From Brevipalpus yothersi (Eukaryota > Arthropoda > Arachnida > Trombidiformes > Tenuipalpidae), in NCBI GenBank assembly GCA_003956705.1, contig QZCP01000833.1:128702-192701 (forward strand): 64,000 nucleotides of DNA. The letters are read 5' to 3'. Position numbers and translations under genes: made by a program. The notes beneath the pieces were generated by a model. That model saw only the letters and a list, made by a program, of their open reading frames with translations. It was not told the DNA's origin and did no database searches. Numbering within the stretch: the first letter of the stretch is position 1; each line of letters starts with the position of its first letter. This document shows positions 45,423 through 54,564 of this stretch, piece after piece.

Positions 45423-47138
45423 ATGTTGCCTCTAATCATTCCCATGTTCAATATTTTTCTCTTACAACTTCTAATATGGAGCAAAATTCCACAATCCTAT
45501 TCTGATGACGTGAACAGCATAGTTGAATTCAATGATGCCTGGGCACGAATCTATCGGATCACAAAGATATCAGCTACAATGACTAAAGTTGAATTTGGTG
45601 GAGATGTGTCTCTATTTATGAGCTCAGATAACGCATTGAAGTACAAGACAGTCATACTAAAACCTTTCACTGGTTGGGCACTTTACTTCTTGGGGGACGA
45701 ATTTTTTATTGTGATTCCGGGTGAAGAAGAGCCTCGCTCTGGAAACGCAAGAAGTTTTTATTTCGGACCCATGGGTAATCTTGGTTTTTGGGTATTCAGA
45801 CATAATCCGGGTTATGGTTCCGAGAACTTCCCCTTATTCGCTATCAAAATATCAGATCCAGAATTCACTTGGTCACCAATATTCGATGTTCCGGTATCTC
45901 GTAAATGGGCATTCCATTATATGCTCAGAAGGGACGAAGAACTGTTTTTATGGTATGGCAGTGGTGAGCGTTTACTGATTATACGTTTGAAAAGTTTGTT
46001 CAAAGATACGGAAATGAAATGGAGATATATTTCGAGCTTTTTCATCGATGGGACCTATGCAATGGGTTTCCTGACTTCTCAAACTGATCCCATTTTGTAT
46101 TTCACTCGATTCGAAGGAGATGTCCATTCAATGAAGCTGAAGGAGGCTCTTAAAATATCTGATGAAGGCATGAAACAGTGTGGGAATCAGGGTAGATATC
46201 CATCCAATTTTATTAAATTTGAGCCTTTTGTTCACAATTTATCCCGAGAATCATGGAAAGATGGAGATGACTGTCGAAAGGAGATTCCTTTATTCTATTT
46301 CAATGTATCCACACTATGCTTCAAACGTGATCCTGAATCAAGCTTTTCACCTCCGGACGCTTACACTGTTGGTCTCAATTTTAACGAGAAGGTCTTATCC
46401 TTTATCGAAAAAGGTGAGGATGTTAGATGCTATCTGAATGTATGTGAGATGGGTAAAACCATCTGCAAACGTGAAAAAATTCAAGTGGTACCAAGAGAGA
46501 TAGCTTCAAATAGCTGGAATTTCGAAAATTTCACCCTAGTTCGATGGTTACGAAATGGTGACATGAAACAATTCAGGCTTCTTGATTGTGAATTCTTTTC
46601 CACTTGCTCACATTGCATTTTGTATGGATCTTTCGATTGTCAATGGAATTCGTCAAGCTGCGTTAAGAAGAGCAAAGATGCTGGAAAGCCTCAAACTACC
46701 TGTTTTTACAATGTCACTGCGATTGCAAGAACTATGGGACAGTTTAAACAGTACTTCCAACTAGAGATCAAGTTGCCCCACAAACTAAATGAGGAGGCCA
46801 AGGAGATAGCTTCTGTTACTCTTGATGGTGAGGAATCTCCCGATCCCGTTCAATACCTTGATGGTATTTACCTGTTCACAATAGAAAAAATTAATTTCAA
46901 GGTGGCAAGAATCAACGTCAAGCGAGGAGCATACATGATGATAAGTCCATTCAGCATAATCGAATTGAGGCCATCAATAATAACCAAGGTATTGATCTAT
47001 GTTATCATGGCAGCAATAGTTATCGCAATCATGATTGGAATCGCTGCCTGTTTGCTTACGAGGCGTAAAAAAGGTGGAAATGATGCCAGTTTCACAACAT
47101 CTCTTTCTGGACCACTACCAATTGAATCTGATCGCTAA
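45423..47138 (+). CDS. PSI-type single-pass membrane receptor, copy 4 (about 571 aa; chimera)
   Basis: The preferred start is Met at 45423 (frame open from 45357). The N-terminal 440 residues are nearly the same as copy 3. From about 46640 onward, within the PSI-like module (DCQWNSSSCVKKSKD), it departs and instead resembles copies 5, 7 and 8: NVTAIARTMGQFKQYFQLEIK, INVKRGAYMMISPFSI, a different membrane span (VLIYVIMAAIVIAIMIGIAA) and a tail GPLPIESDR akin to the PLPIGS of copy 8. So ectodomain and tail have different histories. The old copy-3-type tail survives 0.8 kb downstream at 47.9 kb. Confidence 0.82.
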   Translation: MLPLIIPMFNIFLLQLLIWSKIPQSYSDDVNSIVEFNDAWARIYRITKISATMTKVEFGGDVSLFMSSDNALKYKTVILKPFTGWALYFLGDEFFIVIPGEEEPRSGNARSFYFGPMGNLGFWVFRHNPGYGSENFPLFAIKISDPEFTWSPIFDVPVSRKWAFHYMLRRDEELFLWYGSGERLLIIRLKSLFKDTEMKWRYISSFFIDGTYAMGFLTSQTDPILYFTRFEGDVHSMKLKEALKISDEGMKQCGNQGRYPSNFIKFEPFVHNLSRESWKDGDDCRKEIPLFYFNVSTLCFKRDPESSFSPPDAYTVGLNFNEKVLSFIEKGEDVRCYLNVCEMGKTICKREKIQVVPREIASNSWNFENFTLVRWLRNGDMKQFRLLDCEFFSTCSHCILYGSFDCQWNSSSCVKKSKDAGKPQTTCFYNVTAIARTMGQFKQYFQLEIKLPHKLNEEAKEIASVTLDGEESPDPVQYLDGIYLFTIEKINFKVARINVKRGAYMMISPFSIIELRPSIITKVLIYVIMAAIVIAIMIGIAACLLTRRKKGGNDASFTTSLSGPLPIESDR

Positions 47139-48170
47139 TCATTGAGCTCACTTTGGCTGCAAAATCTGAAAAGGAGTGAATAAGAATTCTTTTACAGTTA
47201 CTTCGATATTCATTCCTAATCACCTCATGAAGGGAAAGCGAATGGAAATCACTTTGGGCCGCTGAGTAAGCATGGATTTTGGAAATTCGAATCGTGGCCT
47301 GGCTCTTATTCCATGTCGTTACTTCTATACTTTATCAGAATACCCGGCATGAAGTTTGAATGGAAACCATACTTGAGAATGCACCATCGCCAGAATATGA
47401 GTGGAAAATCTCTCAAATATTTTAATGGGATGAGAATTTATTTTTTTACTAGGATGGTCGGAAATCTGGGTTGATCCTTCGTCTGCCTGGTCATATCAGT
47501 TTGGAGGGAACTTACATTTCTATCTGAATCAAAATTGATGCGAGGTAATTTTTGAGAATCTATTCAACGAAGCTGAGAACTGCTATAAAAAGATCAAAAA
47601 GGGCATCGAATTGTGCAGAGACCAGAAAAGATATCCATCCGATTCCCTAGAATTTTATTCTTACGTTTTCAATTCATCCAAATTATCGTGGAAAGGTGAC
47701 TATTAGTGTAAAGAGAAGATTCCCATATTCGAGGTGAAAAAATCTCCCTCATGCCTAAAACTCAATTCAAAGATCAAACTTTTCGAATGCACAAGCATAC
47801 ACAGTTGGTCTTGGATTCAAAGCAAATATTCTATTTTTCATTCAAGAAAATAAAGATCTCAGGTGTAAAAAAGGAGAAACGATCTGTAGAAGTGAAAGGA
47901 TAATCATTTTTTAATAGTCGCGATCATGATAACAATTAGTTCCATGTTTTGTTCGTATTATAGACCCACAAAGAGTAAAGAATATGATTTTGCGAACTCA
48001 GTCATAATGTCTACTCAAGGTTTGGGAGTCGGCAAAATTTGGGATAAAAGTCAACCTTGTCAAACTTTGGACAAGCTTATAGAACATCATGAGTCATGGG
48101 TTCAGTAGATAGATTTTTCATTTGTTATTAAGTATAGCAAATTTCCATTCCTCTCCATAACGACTCTATA
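47139..48170 (+). pseudogene. Mosaic receptor pseudogene
   Basis: From about 47.23 to 47.90 kb the sequence follows copy 5 (CACTTTGGGCCGCTGAGTAA, GGCCTGGCTCTTATTCC, GAAATTCATCC-type block, TACACAGTTGGTCTTGG) with many frameshifts and deletions. Near 47905 it switches to the copy 3 end: GGATAATCATTTTTTAATAG, TATTATAGACCCAC, GAATATGATTTTGCGAACTC and the copy 3 3' flank. The short frame YYRPTKSKEYDFANS is the remnant of the cytoplasmic tail. Confidence 0.75.
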
Positions 48171-48204
48171 ATTTATATATTTCCAGCGAAATATGCTGTT
48201 TTTT

Positions 48205-48513
48205 TCATCCTTGATAAAATGTGGAGCATTGTAGAGCATAGAAGAGTGAATCAATCATCAGATGTGGAATACCTAATTCCTCGTTGGAAAAGCTTGCCCA
48301 TCTGATTTCTTTCGGAAATATTCTACTTGAGAATAAATTTGAATCAAACCAGTCATCTGTCAGTCCGTCTTCCATCTGTGTATAATGCCATTCAGCTAGA
48401 GAGTAAACAGAACTCGACTTCGCTAAAGAATCATCAACCTCGTCAACATCATCGCTTCGAAATTGGATGTTAAATAAATGAGTTAAGGTATTCATCGTTT
48501 GAGTGTTGATCAC
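48205..48513 (-). CDS. Unrecognised short ORF (102 codons)
   Basis: The frame contains DDVDEVDDSLAKSSSVYSLA and WFDSNLFSSRIFPKEIRW. It is acidic, with no signal peptide or membrane span. Composition is gene-like, but no homologous copy is seen elsewhere in the window and no splice partner is evident. It could be an exon, a remnant or chance. Confidence 0.2.
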   Translation of the reverse strand: MINTQTMNTLTHLFNIQFRSDDVDEVDDSLAKSSSVYSLAEWHYTQMEDGLTDDWFDSNLFSSRIFPKEIRWASFSNEELGIPHLMIDSLFYALQCSTFYQG

Positions 48514-49205
48514 TCTGCCCCAGCTTCAATTCTAACCAAAGAGGATACCTCTTTATCCAGGAAATTGTTCCCATATATTTACATTTTTTACAAATTTATT
48601 CCAACATGACTGGTTGTTGAAAGCCTTGAGGAATGAAAGCTTTTCCATCAGAGATGTTGCTCTCCATACTCTCTTCCCAATCAACGGAATCCTTTTCATA
48701 GAAAATCATGATGCCTCAAGTTGCCCATCACTCTGATATCATCGCTTACATATCGTTATCATACGGTCCATAGATTCAAGGGTCACAAGAAGATGACTTG
48801 AAAGTCAATCATGTGTTTATAAATATGCCTTTATCAATAGAAAGCTTGCCCTTGCTGGACTATCTTCAGAAAATGATAGGGGAGAGAATTTTTCACGAAA
48901 TCATGGGACCAAATGGAGAGAAAATTCGCTAGTATGAAGGATGAATGCAATGAAAGTCAATTCATAGCGGATGTTCTCCTCTTTTATTTATAATTTAGAG
49001 GAAACCCAAGGAATCTAGAAAATTGATATCAAATTCACATGAAGTTAACAATATCAATTCACTTGAGAGCATGGAGCAGGTATTCCACGTGATGTTATTG
49101 TGAATACAATTGTTGGGATATTTTAGGGAAAATACCATAAAGCTTTGACTCCCTTTATGCTAGCAAAAGTTCAATGTTTTCTTTCCAAATATTAGATTTG
49201 TCTCG
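48514..49205. other. Spacer upstream of receptor copy 5
   Basis: AT-rich, no gene. ACAATTGTTGGGATATTTTA at 49108-49127 echoes CCAATTGTTGGGATATTT before copies 3 and 4, a small piece of shared upstream sequence. Confidence 0.4.
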
Positions 49206-51146
49206 ATGTTCAATTTTTTGTTGATCAAACTTTTGTTCATGTGCAATTTTCGTCTATTCTATTTTCATGATGAAAACAATATAGTTAATTTCAACGATGC
49301 CGTGGCTCCAATCAATCAGATTACGAAAGTGTCAAGTAATATAACAAGGGTCGACTATGGTGGGAATGTGAGTTTGAATCTTCCATTGAGCTATGATGAA
49401 GTACTCAAATACAAGACTATCATACTCAAACCATTCAAAGGTTGGTCTCTTCACTATTATAAGGAAGAATATTTTATTTTGGCTCCAGGTGAAAAGGAAC
49501 CTCGCTTTGGAAGAGCAGATGGATTTCAATTTGGCCCGATGAGTAATGACATATTTTGGAAATATCAACCTTTTCCTGGCTCTTATTCCTCTAATTTAAC
49601 TCTCCACGCTGCTCGAGTATCCAGTTCAGAGCTCGAATGGCTACTTGTACATGGAGCCCCAGTGTCGGAGGGGATCAAATGGGTTTTTTCTCTAATGTTT
49701 GAGTGGGACAACGAATTATTTCTCTGCTTCAAGGGCTACAAATTGGTATTGATCATTCGCATCAAGAGTCTGCCTGATGATACCAGCTCGAAAGGAGCTT
49801 ACATATCAAGCTTTTTCGTTGATGTACGCCCTGTGATGAACTTCCTCCCATCATATTCTGAGCCTGCTTTGTATTTTTTTAGAACTGGTAACAAAAGTTC
49901 TTATTTCCATCGGATTGAGCTGAAAAACGCTATTAAAATATCCGATCAGGGTGTGAAGCAATGTGAAAACCAGGGAAAATATCCATCTGATTTCCTGCAA
50001 TTTGATTCTTTCGTTTTCAATTTATCCAAATTATCGTGGAGAGGTGACTATAAGTGTAAGGAGAAGATTCCCGTATTTGAGGTGAAAAAATCTCTTCCAT
50101 GCATGGAACTCAATTCAAGATCAAAATTTTCGAATGCACAAGCATACACAGTTGGTCTTGGTTTTAAAGCAAATATTCTATCTTTCATTCAAGATAATAG
50201 AGATTTCAGGTGTAATGTCACGAGGTGTAAGAAAGGGGAAACGATTTGTAGAAGTCAGAAAATCAAATTCAATCATAGTGAGATAGTTTCAACTTACTGG
50301 AATTTGGAGAATTTCACTCTGGTTCGATGGCTCAAGAGCGGAGAAAGGAAACAATTCAGGCTTCTTGATTGTCGATACTTTTCAACATGCTCACTTTGTA
50401 CTCTGTATGGAGGTTTCAATTGTCGATGGGAATCGTCCAGTTGCGTCAAGAAAGGTAAGGGTTCCAATGAGCTTCCAGGTCCTTGTTATTCTAATGTAAT
50501 AGCTACCACAAAAGATACTGGACAGTCTGGAATATATTTTCAACTTGAAATAAAGTTACCCCATAGACTTGATGAAAAGGGTGGAGAGAGCGTATCTGTT
50601 ATTCTCGACGGTGTGGAATTTTCCAGCGTTCGATATATCAACGATACCTATGTATACGGAGCGAAGAAAGCCAATTTTTATGAGACAAAGATTGTTATCA
50701 AGCGGGGGTGGTATAAGATGATCAATCCATTCAATATTCTTGAGAATAAGCAACCAATTTTTGAGACACTTTTGATTTACGCTGTCATAACTATAGTAAT
50801 GATTGCAATCATTATCGTAATCGTCGTCTTTTTAACCAGAGAGCATATGAAAAGCCGAAATTTGGACATTTCTACTATATCTTCCTCTGCACCCGTACCT
50901 ATTGGGTCTGAAGTTAAATCAGAAAGCTCAGATTTGTTCCAAAAATTTCAAAAAAAAGTAAGTGGAAAGTTTTTCACTTATAATCAGATGCTTATTGAAG
51001 AGGTTCATGCTGAAATAACCCTTTTTGAACCGAATGGAACAATTTATCAGTATAAATCTTTACAGATGAGACACAATCCACAATCGATTCAATGCATTCA
51101 TTTGACTAACAAGATCTTATTTTCACAGGATAACGAGAAAAACTAA
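49206..51146 (+). CDS. PSI-type single-pass membrane receptor, copy 5 (646 aa)
   Basis: Signal peptide MFNFLLIKLLFMCNFRLFYF, then HDENNIVNFNDAVAPINQI. The PSI-like module starts at about Cys389 (STCSLCTLYGGFNCRWESSS). The membrane span is near 520-544 (LLIYAVITIVMIAIIIVIVV). The cytoplasmic part is the longest of the family at about 100 residues and includes SSAPVPIGSE, then KFQKKVSGKFFTYNQMLIEE. A GTAAGTGG sequence inside FQKK-VSGK looks like a splice donor, so the last 60 or so codons may be intron and the real protein may end differently. Copy 5-like sequence also supplied the mosaic pseudogene at 47.2 kb. Confidence 0.8.
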   Translation: MFNFLLIKLLFMCNFRLFYFHDENNIVNFNDAVAPINQITKVSSNITRVDYGGNVSLNLPLSYDEVLKYKTIILKPFKGWSLHYYKEEYFILAPGEKEPRFGRADGFQFGPMSNDIFWKYQPFPGSYSSNLTLHAARVSSSELEWLLVHGAPVSEGIKWVFSLMFEWDNELFLCFKGYKLVLIIRIKSLPDDTSSKGAYISSFFVDVRPVMNFLPSYSEPALYFFRTGNKSSYFHRIELKNAIKISDQGVKQCENQGKYPSDFLQFDSFVFNLSKLSWRGDYKCKEKIPVFEVKKSLPCMELNSRSKFSNAQAYTVGLGFKANILSFIQDNRDFRCNVTRCKKGETICRSQKIKFNHSEIVSTYWNLENFTLVRWLKSGERKQFRLLDCRYFSTCSLCTLYGGFNCRWESSSCVKKGKGSNELPGPCYSNVIATTKDTGQSGIYFQLEIKLPHRLDEKGGESVSVILDGVEFSSVRYINDTYVYGAKKANFYETKIVIKRGWYKMINPFNILENKQPIFETLLIYAVITIVMIAIIIVIVVFLTREHMKSRNLDISTISSSAPVPIGSEVKSESSDLFQKFQKKVSGKFFTYNQMLIEEVHAEITLFEPNGTIYQYKSLQMRHNPQSIQCIHLTNKILFSQDNEKN

Positions 51147-51745
51147 GAAAGAAGCTATTATTCCAGGTTTTCAAGCCATATCTTTGAACATTATTTCAAC
51201 CCTTGGAAATTCTATACAGATTGCACGAAAAACTGATTCGTCAAGATTACTGAATGGGATGAGGCTACAATTTGGCTCATCATCTTAGAAAGAGAAAATT
51301 TAACTCCATCCATTGACCAAGGTTGACAGTATTTTGTGTTTGAATATAATTTTCTCGTGATTGAGTTCAACTAAAGTCAGCCAATTTCAGCCTAATTATC
51401 AACTACTTTTTAATTCTAATGTAAATAGCTCCTGACTAGGATTTGTTCTCATGCCGAGTATATTTTAGTTCTTAACGGCTCCCATCCTGGTAGACATAAT
51501 ATTCTCCTATGAATCTGATTGCCTTCGAATTGTTTGAATTGCAAAATTATGATGTTTGGTGGATGCTGTTTCTAAGTACAGCGCTTCGATTTGACTGATT
51601 TTCCATCTAAATATGAGTTGTGGATAAGATTGTCGTTGAGTGAAGAGGATGCTGGAGTAAATAGTTTAATTGTTGTGATACTACATGTGAGTTTTTCGTT
51701 CTGTTGCCCACTTAAATCAAATGTGTGCTTTCTCCGAATTAACCA
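51147..51745. other. Spacer between receptor copies 5 and 6
   Basis: About 600 bases, no gene, repeat or RNA recognised. Confidence 0.4.
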
Positions 51746-53623
51746 ATGAGTGGATCAATATCGCCAATATGTCAAATTTACCTTCAAACTCTCATCATGA
51801 TGGATCATATCCGAATATTGTATTCTCATGACAGGAGCAATATTGTTAATTTCAATGATGCGGTGGCACGAATCAATAATATTGTAGAGGATGGTGGAGC
51901 TCAAAATGAAACTGTGGTTAAATATGATGATTTTGAGCCAATTAAAGTTCCAGTGAGTCGGGAGAAGATTTTCGATTACAGGGCAATAATCCTCAAACCA
52001 ATGAGAGGTTTGATTCTCCTGGAAAATGAGACTGACATCATCCTTCTCAGCCCAAATAATAGTCGGTCATTGGAAACAAGAAAGAAAAACAATAATTTCA
52101 TTGGATCATTAAATAATCGTGGCTTTTGGCTATTCCACCAAGCTGATGGAATCAAAAACGAACATTTCGAATTGGAAGCCAATGAAACGTTGCTTTCGGG
52201 GGAAGTCAGAAAAATTATTTCTCTTATACAACCGCTCAGTGATGGAATAACCTGGAAATTAATTCAACGATTTGCATGGAATGATGAATTCTTTTTTTGC
52301 CTTCAAACAGGCGAAAAGACATTGGTCATACTGCCGCTCAAAAATCCTGAGGTTCCTTTGGCTCGGGGTGAATATGTGACAAGCTTTTTCTTCAACACAA
52401 CGGCAAATTCTTCCCTCTTTTTCCTACCTTCATACCCAGAACCGATTGTCTTCTTCTCTCATTCGATTACAAATAACGGTACACTTTATCATGAATTCAA
52501 ATTGAATAATGCTCTCAAGATTTTAGAAAGAGGTCTCAAAGAGTGCTCAAGAAAGGGTCGTTTTCCATCGGATTTCCTTATATTGTCTTACTATGTGACT
52601 GATTATAAGAGGACTACTGCTGAGCAAATGAACTGTACATCCTTTCCTGGCCTATTTTCGATGGAAGAATCTCGACCATGTTTTGAACTTGGACAAGATG
52701 TTATGAGCAGTAGTATTGATACGTACGCTGTGGGTCTTGTTTTCAATGCGAAAATTTTATCCTACATTGAGAATGGAGATGAAGATGTCCGATGCAATCT
52801 CACTGAATGTGGAAAAAAATTGGCAACATGTAGTCGAGAGAAGATTTCGTTCCAGATGGGAGAGATATTGTCAATATTTTGGAACTTTGACAATTTTTCC
52901 TTAATCAGATGGACTCAGGAAGGTCCTAAAGAGTCTAGACTTCTTGATTGTGAGTATTTTCCTACATGCTCTCTTTGTACTCTCTATGGAGCTTTCAATT
53001 GTCGGTGGAGTTCATCGAACTGCATCAAGAAGAAAGATTCCTCGAAAAAGATGGACATTCCTTGCTATTCCAATGTATCTGCTAGTAAGAAGATCATAGA
53101 CCCATCGATCGATTCGATAGAGCTTACCATCAACTTACCTCATAAGCTTAATCACGATGGCAGAGAAGAAGCCTATGTAACACTAGACGGTTACGTTTTC
53201 TGGAATGTCAGATATCACAATTTTGCTTATAAACTCAAAGTAACCGACTCCTACTACACAAAATCATCGATCACAATCAATCGAGGAGCATACAAGATGA
53301 CTATTCCGTTCATCATCCTTGGACAAGAGATGCCAGCTTCATCTACAGCTATCACAATATTTATCTATATACTTTTGACTCTAATAACCATAGCCGGGAT
53401 AGTCACTTTCACTCTTTATGCTATGAGAACTGGAGGAGGGGAAGAGAGTTCAAAAATTTCAACCAGCTCACCAGATTCTGATCCCTTGCACATTAAAACT
53501 CGATCCACAGCCTCTTTAACATCAGCTCTCCGAGGTCTCAGAAGAATTCAATCACAAGCCACTGGATCAGATCCGCCCTCATCAACTGTTTCTAAATTGC
53601 CTGTGACCGTTCACAATTCATGA
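51746..53623 (+). CDS. PSI-type single-pass membrane receptor, copy 6 (625 aa)
   Basis: The N terminus (MSGSISPICQIYLQTLIMMD) is a weak signal peptide; a later Met at codon 18-19 is an alternative. The mature part starts HDRSNIVNFNDAVARINNI. Landmarks: FIGSLNNRGFWLF replaces the usual FGPMSN motif, RFAWNDEFFFCL, SYIENGDEDVRC, and a PSI-like module from about Cys402 (PTCSLCTLYGAFNCRWSSSN). The span is near 535-558 (AITIFIYILLTLITIAGIVT). The tail of about 65 residues is Ser/Thr-rich with TASLTSALRGLRRIQSQ. It is the most diverged member of the downstream array, closer in several blocks to copy 2 (ALIRW/SLIRWT; SRPCFELGQDV versus TPCFELGPDV). Confidence 0.82.
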   Translation: MSGSISPICQIYLQTLIMMDHIRILYSHDRSNIVNFNDAVARINNIVEDGGAQNETVVKYDDFEPIKVPVSREKIFDYRAIILKPMRGLILLENETDIILLSPNNSRSLETRKKNNNFIGSLNNRGFWLFHQADGIKNEHFELEANETLLSGEVRKIISLIQPLSDGITWKLIQRFAWNDEFFFCLQTGEKTLVILPLKNPEVPLARGEYVTSFFFNTTANSSLFFLPSYPEPIVFFSHSITNNGTLYHEFKLNNALKILERGLKECSRKGRFPSDFLILSYYVTDYKRTTAEQMNCTSFPGLFSMEESRPCFELGQDVMSSSIDTYAVGLVFNAKILSYIENGDEDVRCNLTECGKKLATCSREKISFQMGEILSIFWNFDNFSLIRWTQEGPKESRLLDCEYFPTCSLCTLYGAFNCRWSSSNCIKKKDSSKKMDIPCYSNVSASKKIIDPSIDSIELTINLPHKLNHDGREEAYVTLDGYVFWNVRYHNFAYKLKVTDSYYTKSSITINRGAYKMTIPFIILGQEMPASSTAITIFIYILLTLITIAGIVTFTLYAMRTGGGEESSKISTSSPDSDPLHIKTRSTASLTSALRGLRRIQSQATGSDPPSSTVSKLPVTVHNS

Positions 53624-54564
53624 TCAGAAGCAATCGATTTTTCCATACTTACTCATCTAGATAACAACTATTGACAGTTAGTGACAATCATCAAAACTGC
53701 TACCATATTCATTATCTCTCAGACTGATTGATAAATTGAAAAGCTTGAAATGAAGTCCCATTTTCGGTGAGAGCTCTTTTCCATTGTTCACATGATCTGG
53801 GCCGATATTGCTTCTCAAAACAGATTGGTCAAAGAAGCTCGAGCAATGAAAAGTTTCAAGGTGCTATCAGAACTCTGTGATCTGATTCGAAGACAAGCCT
53901 GATCTCCTTCCCATTGAGTGAATTGCCAAGACTAAATCATCAGAATCTCATGCAACAAATTTCCCTGTTTATGGCCAATCAATCTTATTTCTAGTGAGTT
54001 TAGTTGAAAAAGCTTATAATAGAGTTATCCTCATAGATTTTTTGATTCCAAAATTTTTTTCAATTTTCTTATCAATTTCTTCCAATAAAGTTAAACTTAA
54101 AAGTTTCTCTTATGCTACTAGAGGCCATGATGCCAACTGATATTCTTGAGAGCAACATAATTTGGCAGACTTACTGGTGACGTTTGACAATATCTCTGGA
54201 ACGCGATTGCCCACAAATTAGCTTAGAGGGAGCTTTAAAATCTGACTATTTGTTGGCTATTAATAAATATTAATAAAAACCATGGGAATGTGGATAAAAT
54301 TTATCAATCACGATCAAACCATGGTGGAAACGCACATGAGTCAGGAACGGAGTAAAACAAATCAGAATAAAACGGAGAGCTCGAGCATATTCAATCTTCC
54401 CGCGCCTTCAAATCAAAATGGAAATTTTTTTGATAATCCCAATTGTTGCTGATTGATTCAACATTTTTCAAATCGCTGGATAATATGACAGTAATCGTAG
54501 TTCGGTTTGTTGACATTAGTTGAATGAGTGTTCTTCATTTTTCTTGAAATTTTGACTCTTTTCC
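53624..54564. other. Spacer between receptor copies 6 and 7
   Basis: About 940 bases. No ORF, repeat family or RNA gene recognised. Confidence 0.4.

Noticed and set aside
42430..46764. Short ORFs of about 85 codons repeated in copies 3 and 4
   Set aside because: Alternative frames of the receptor coding sequence, conserved only because the two genes are recent duplicates.
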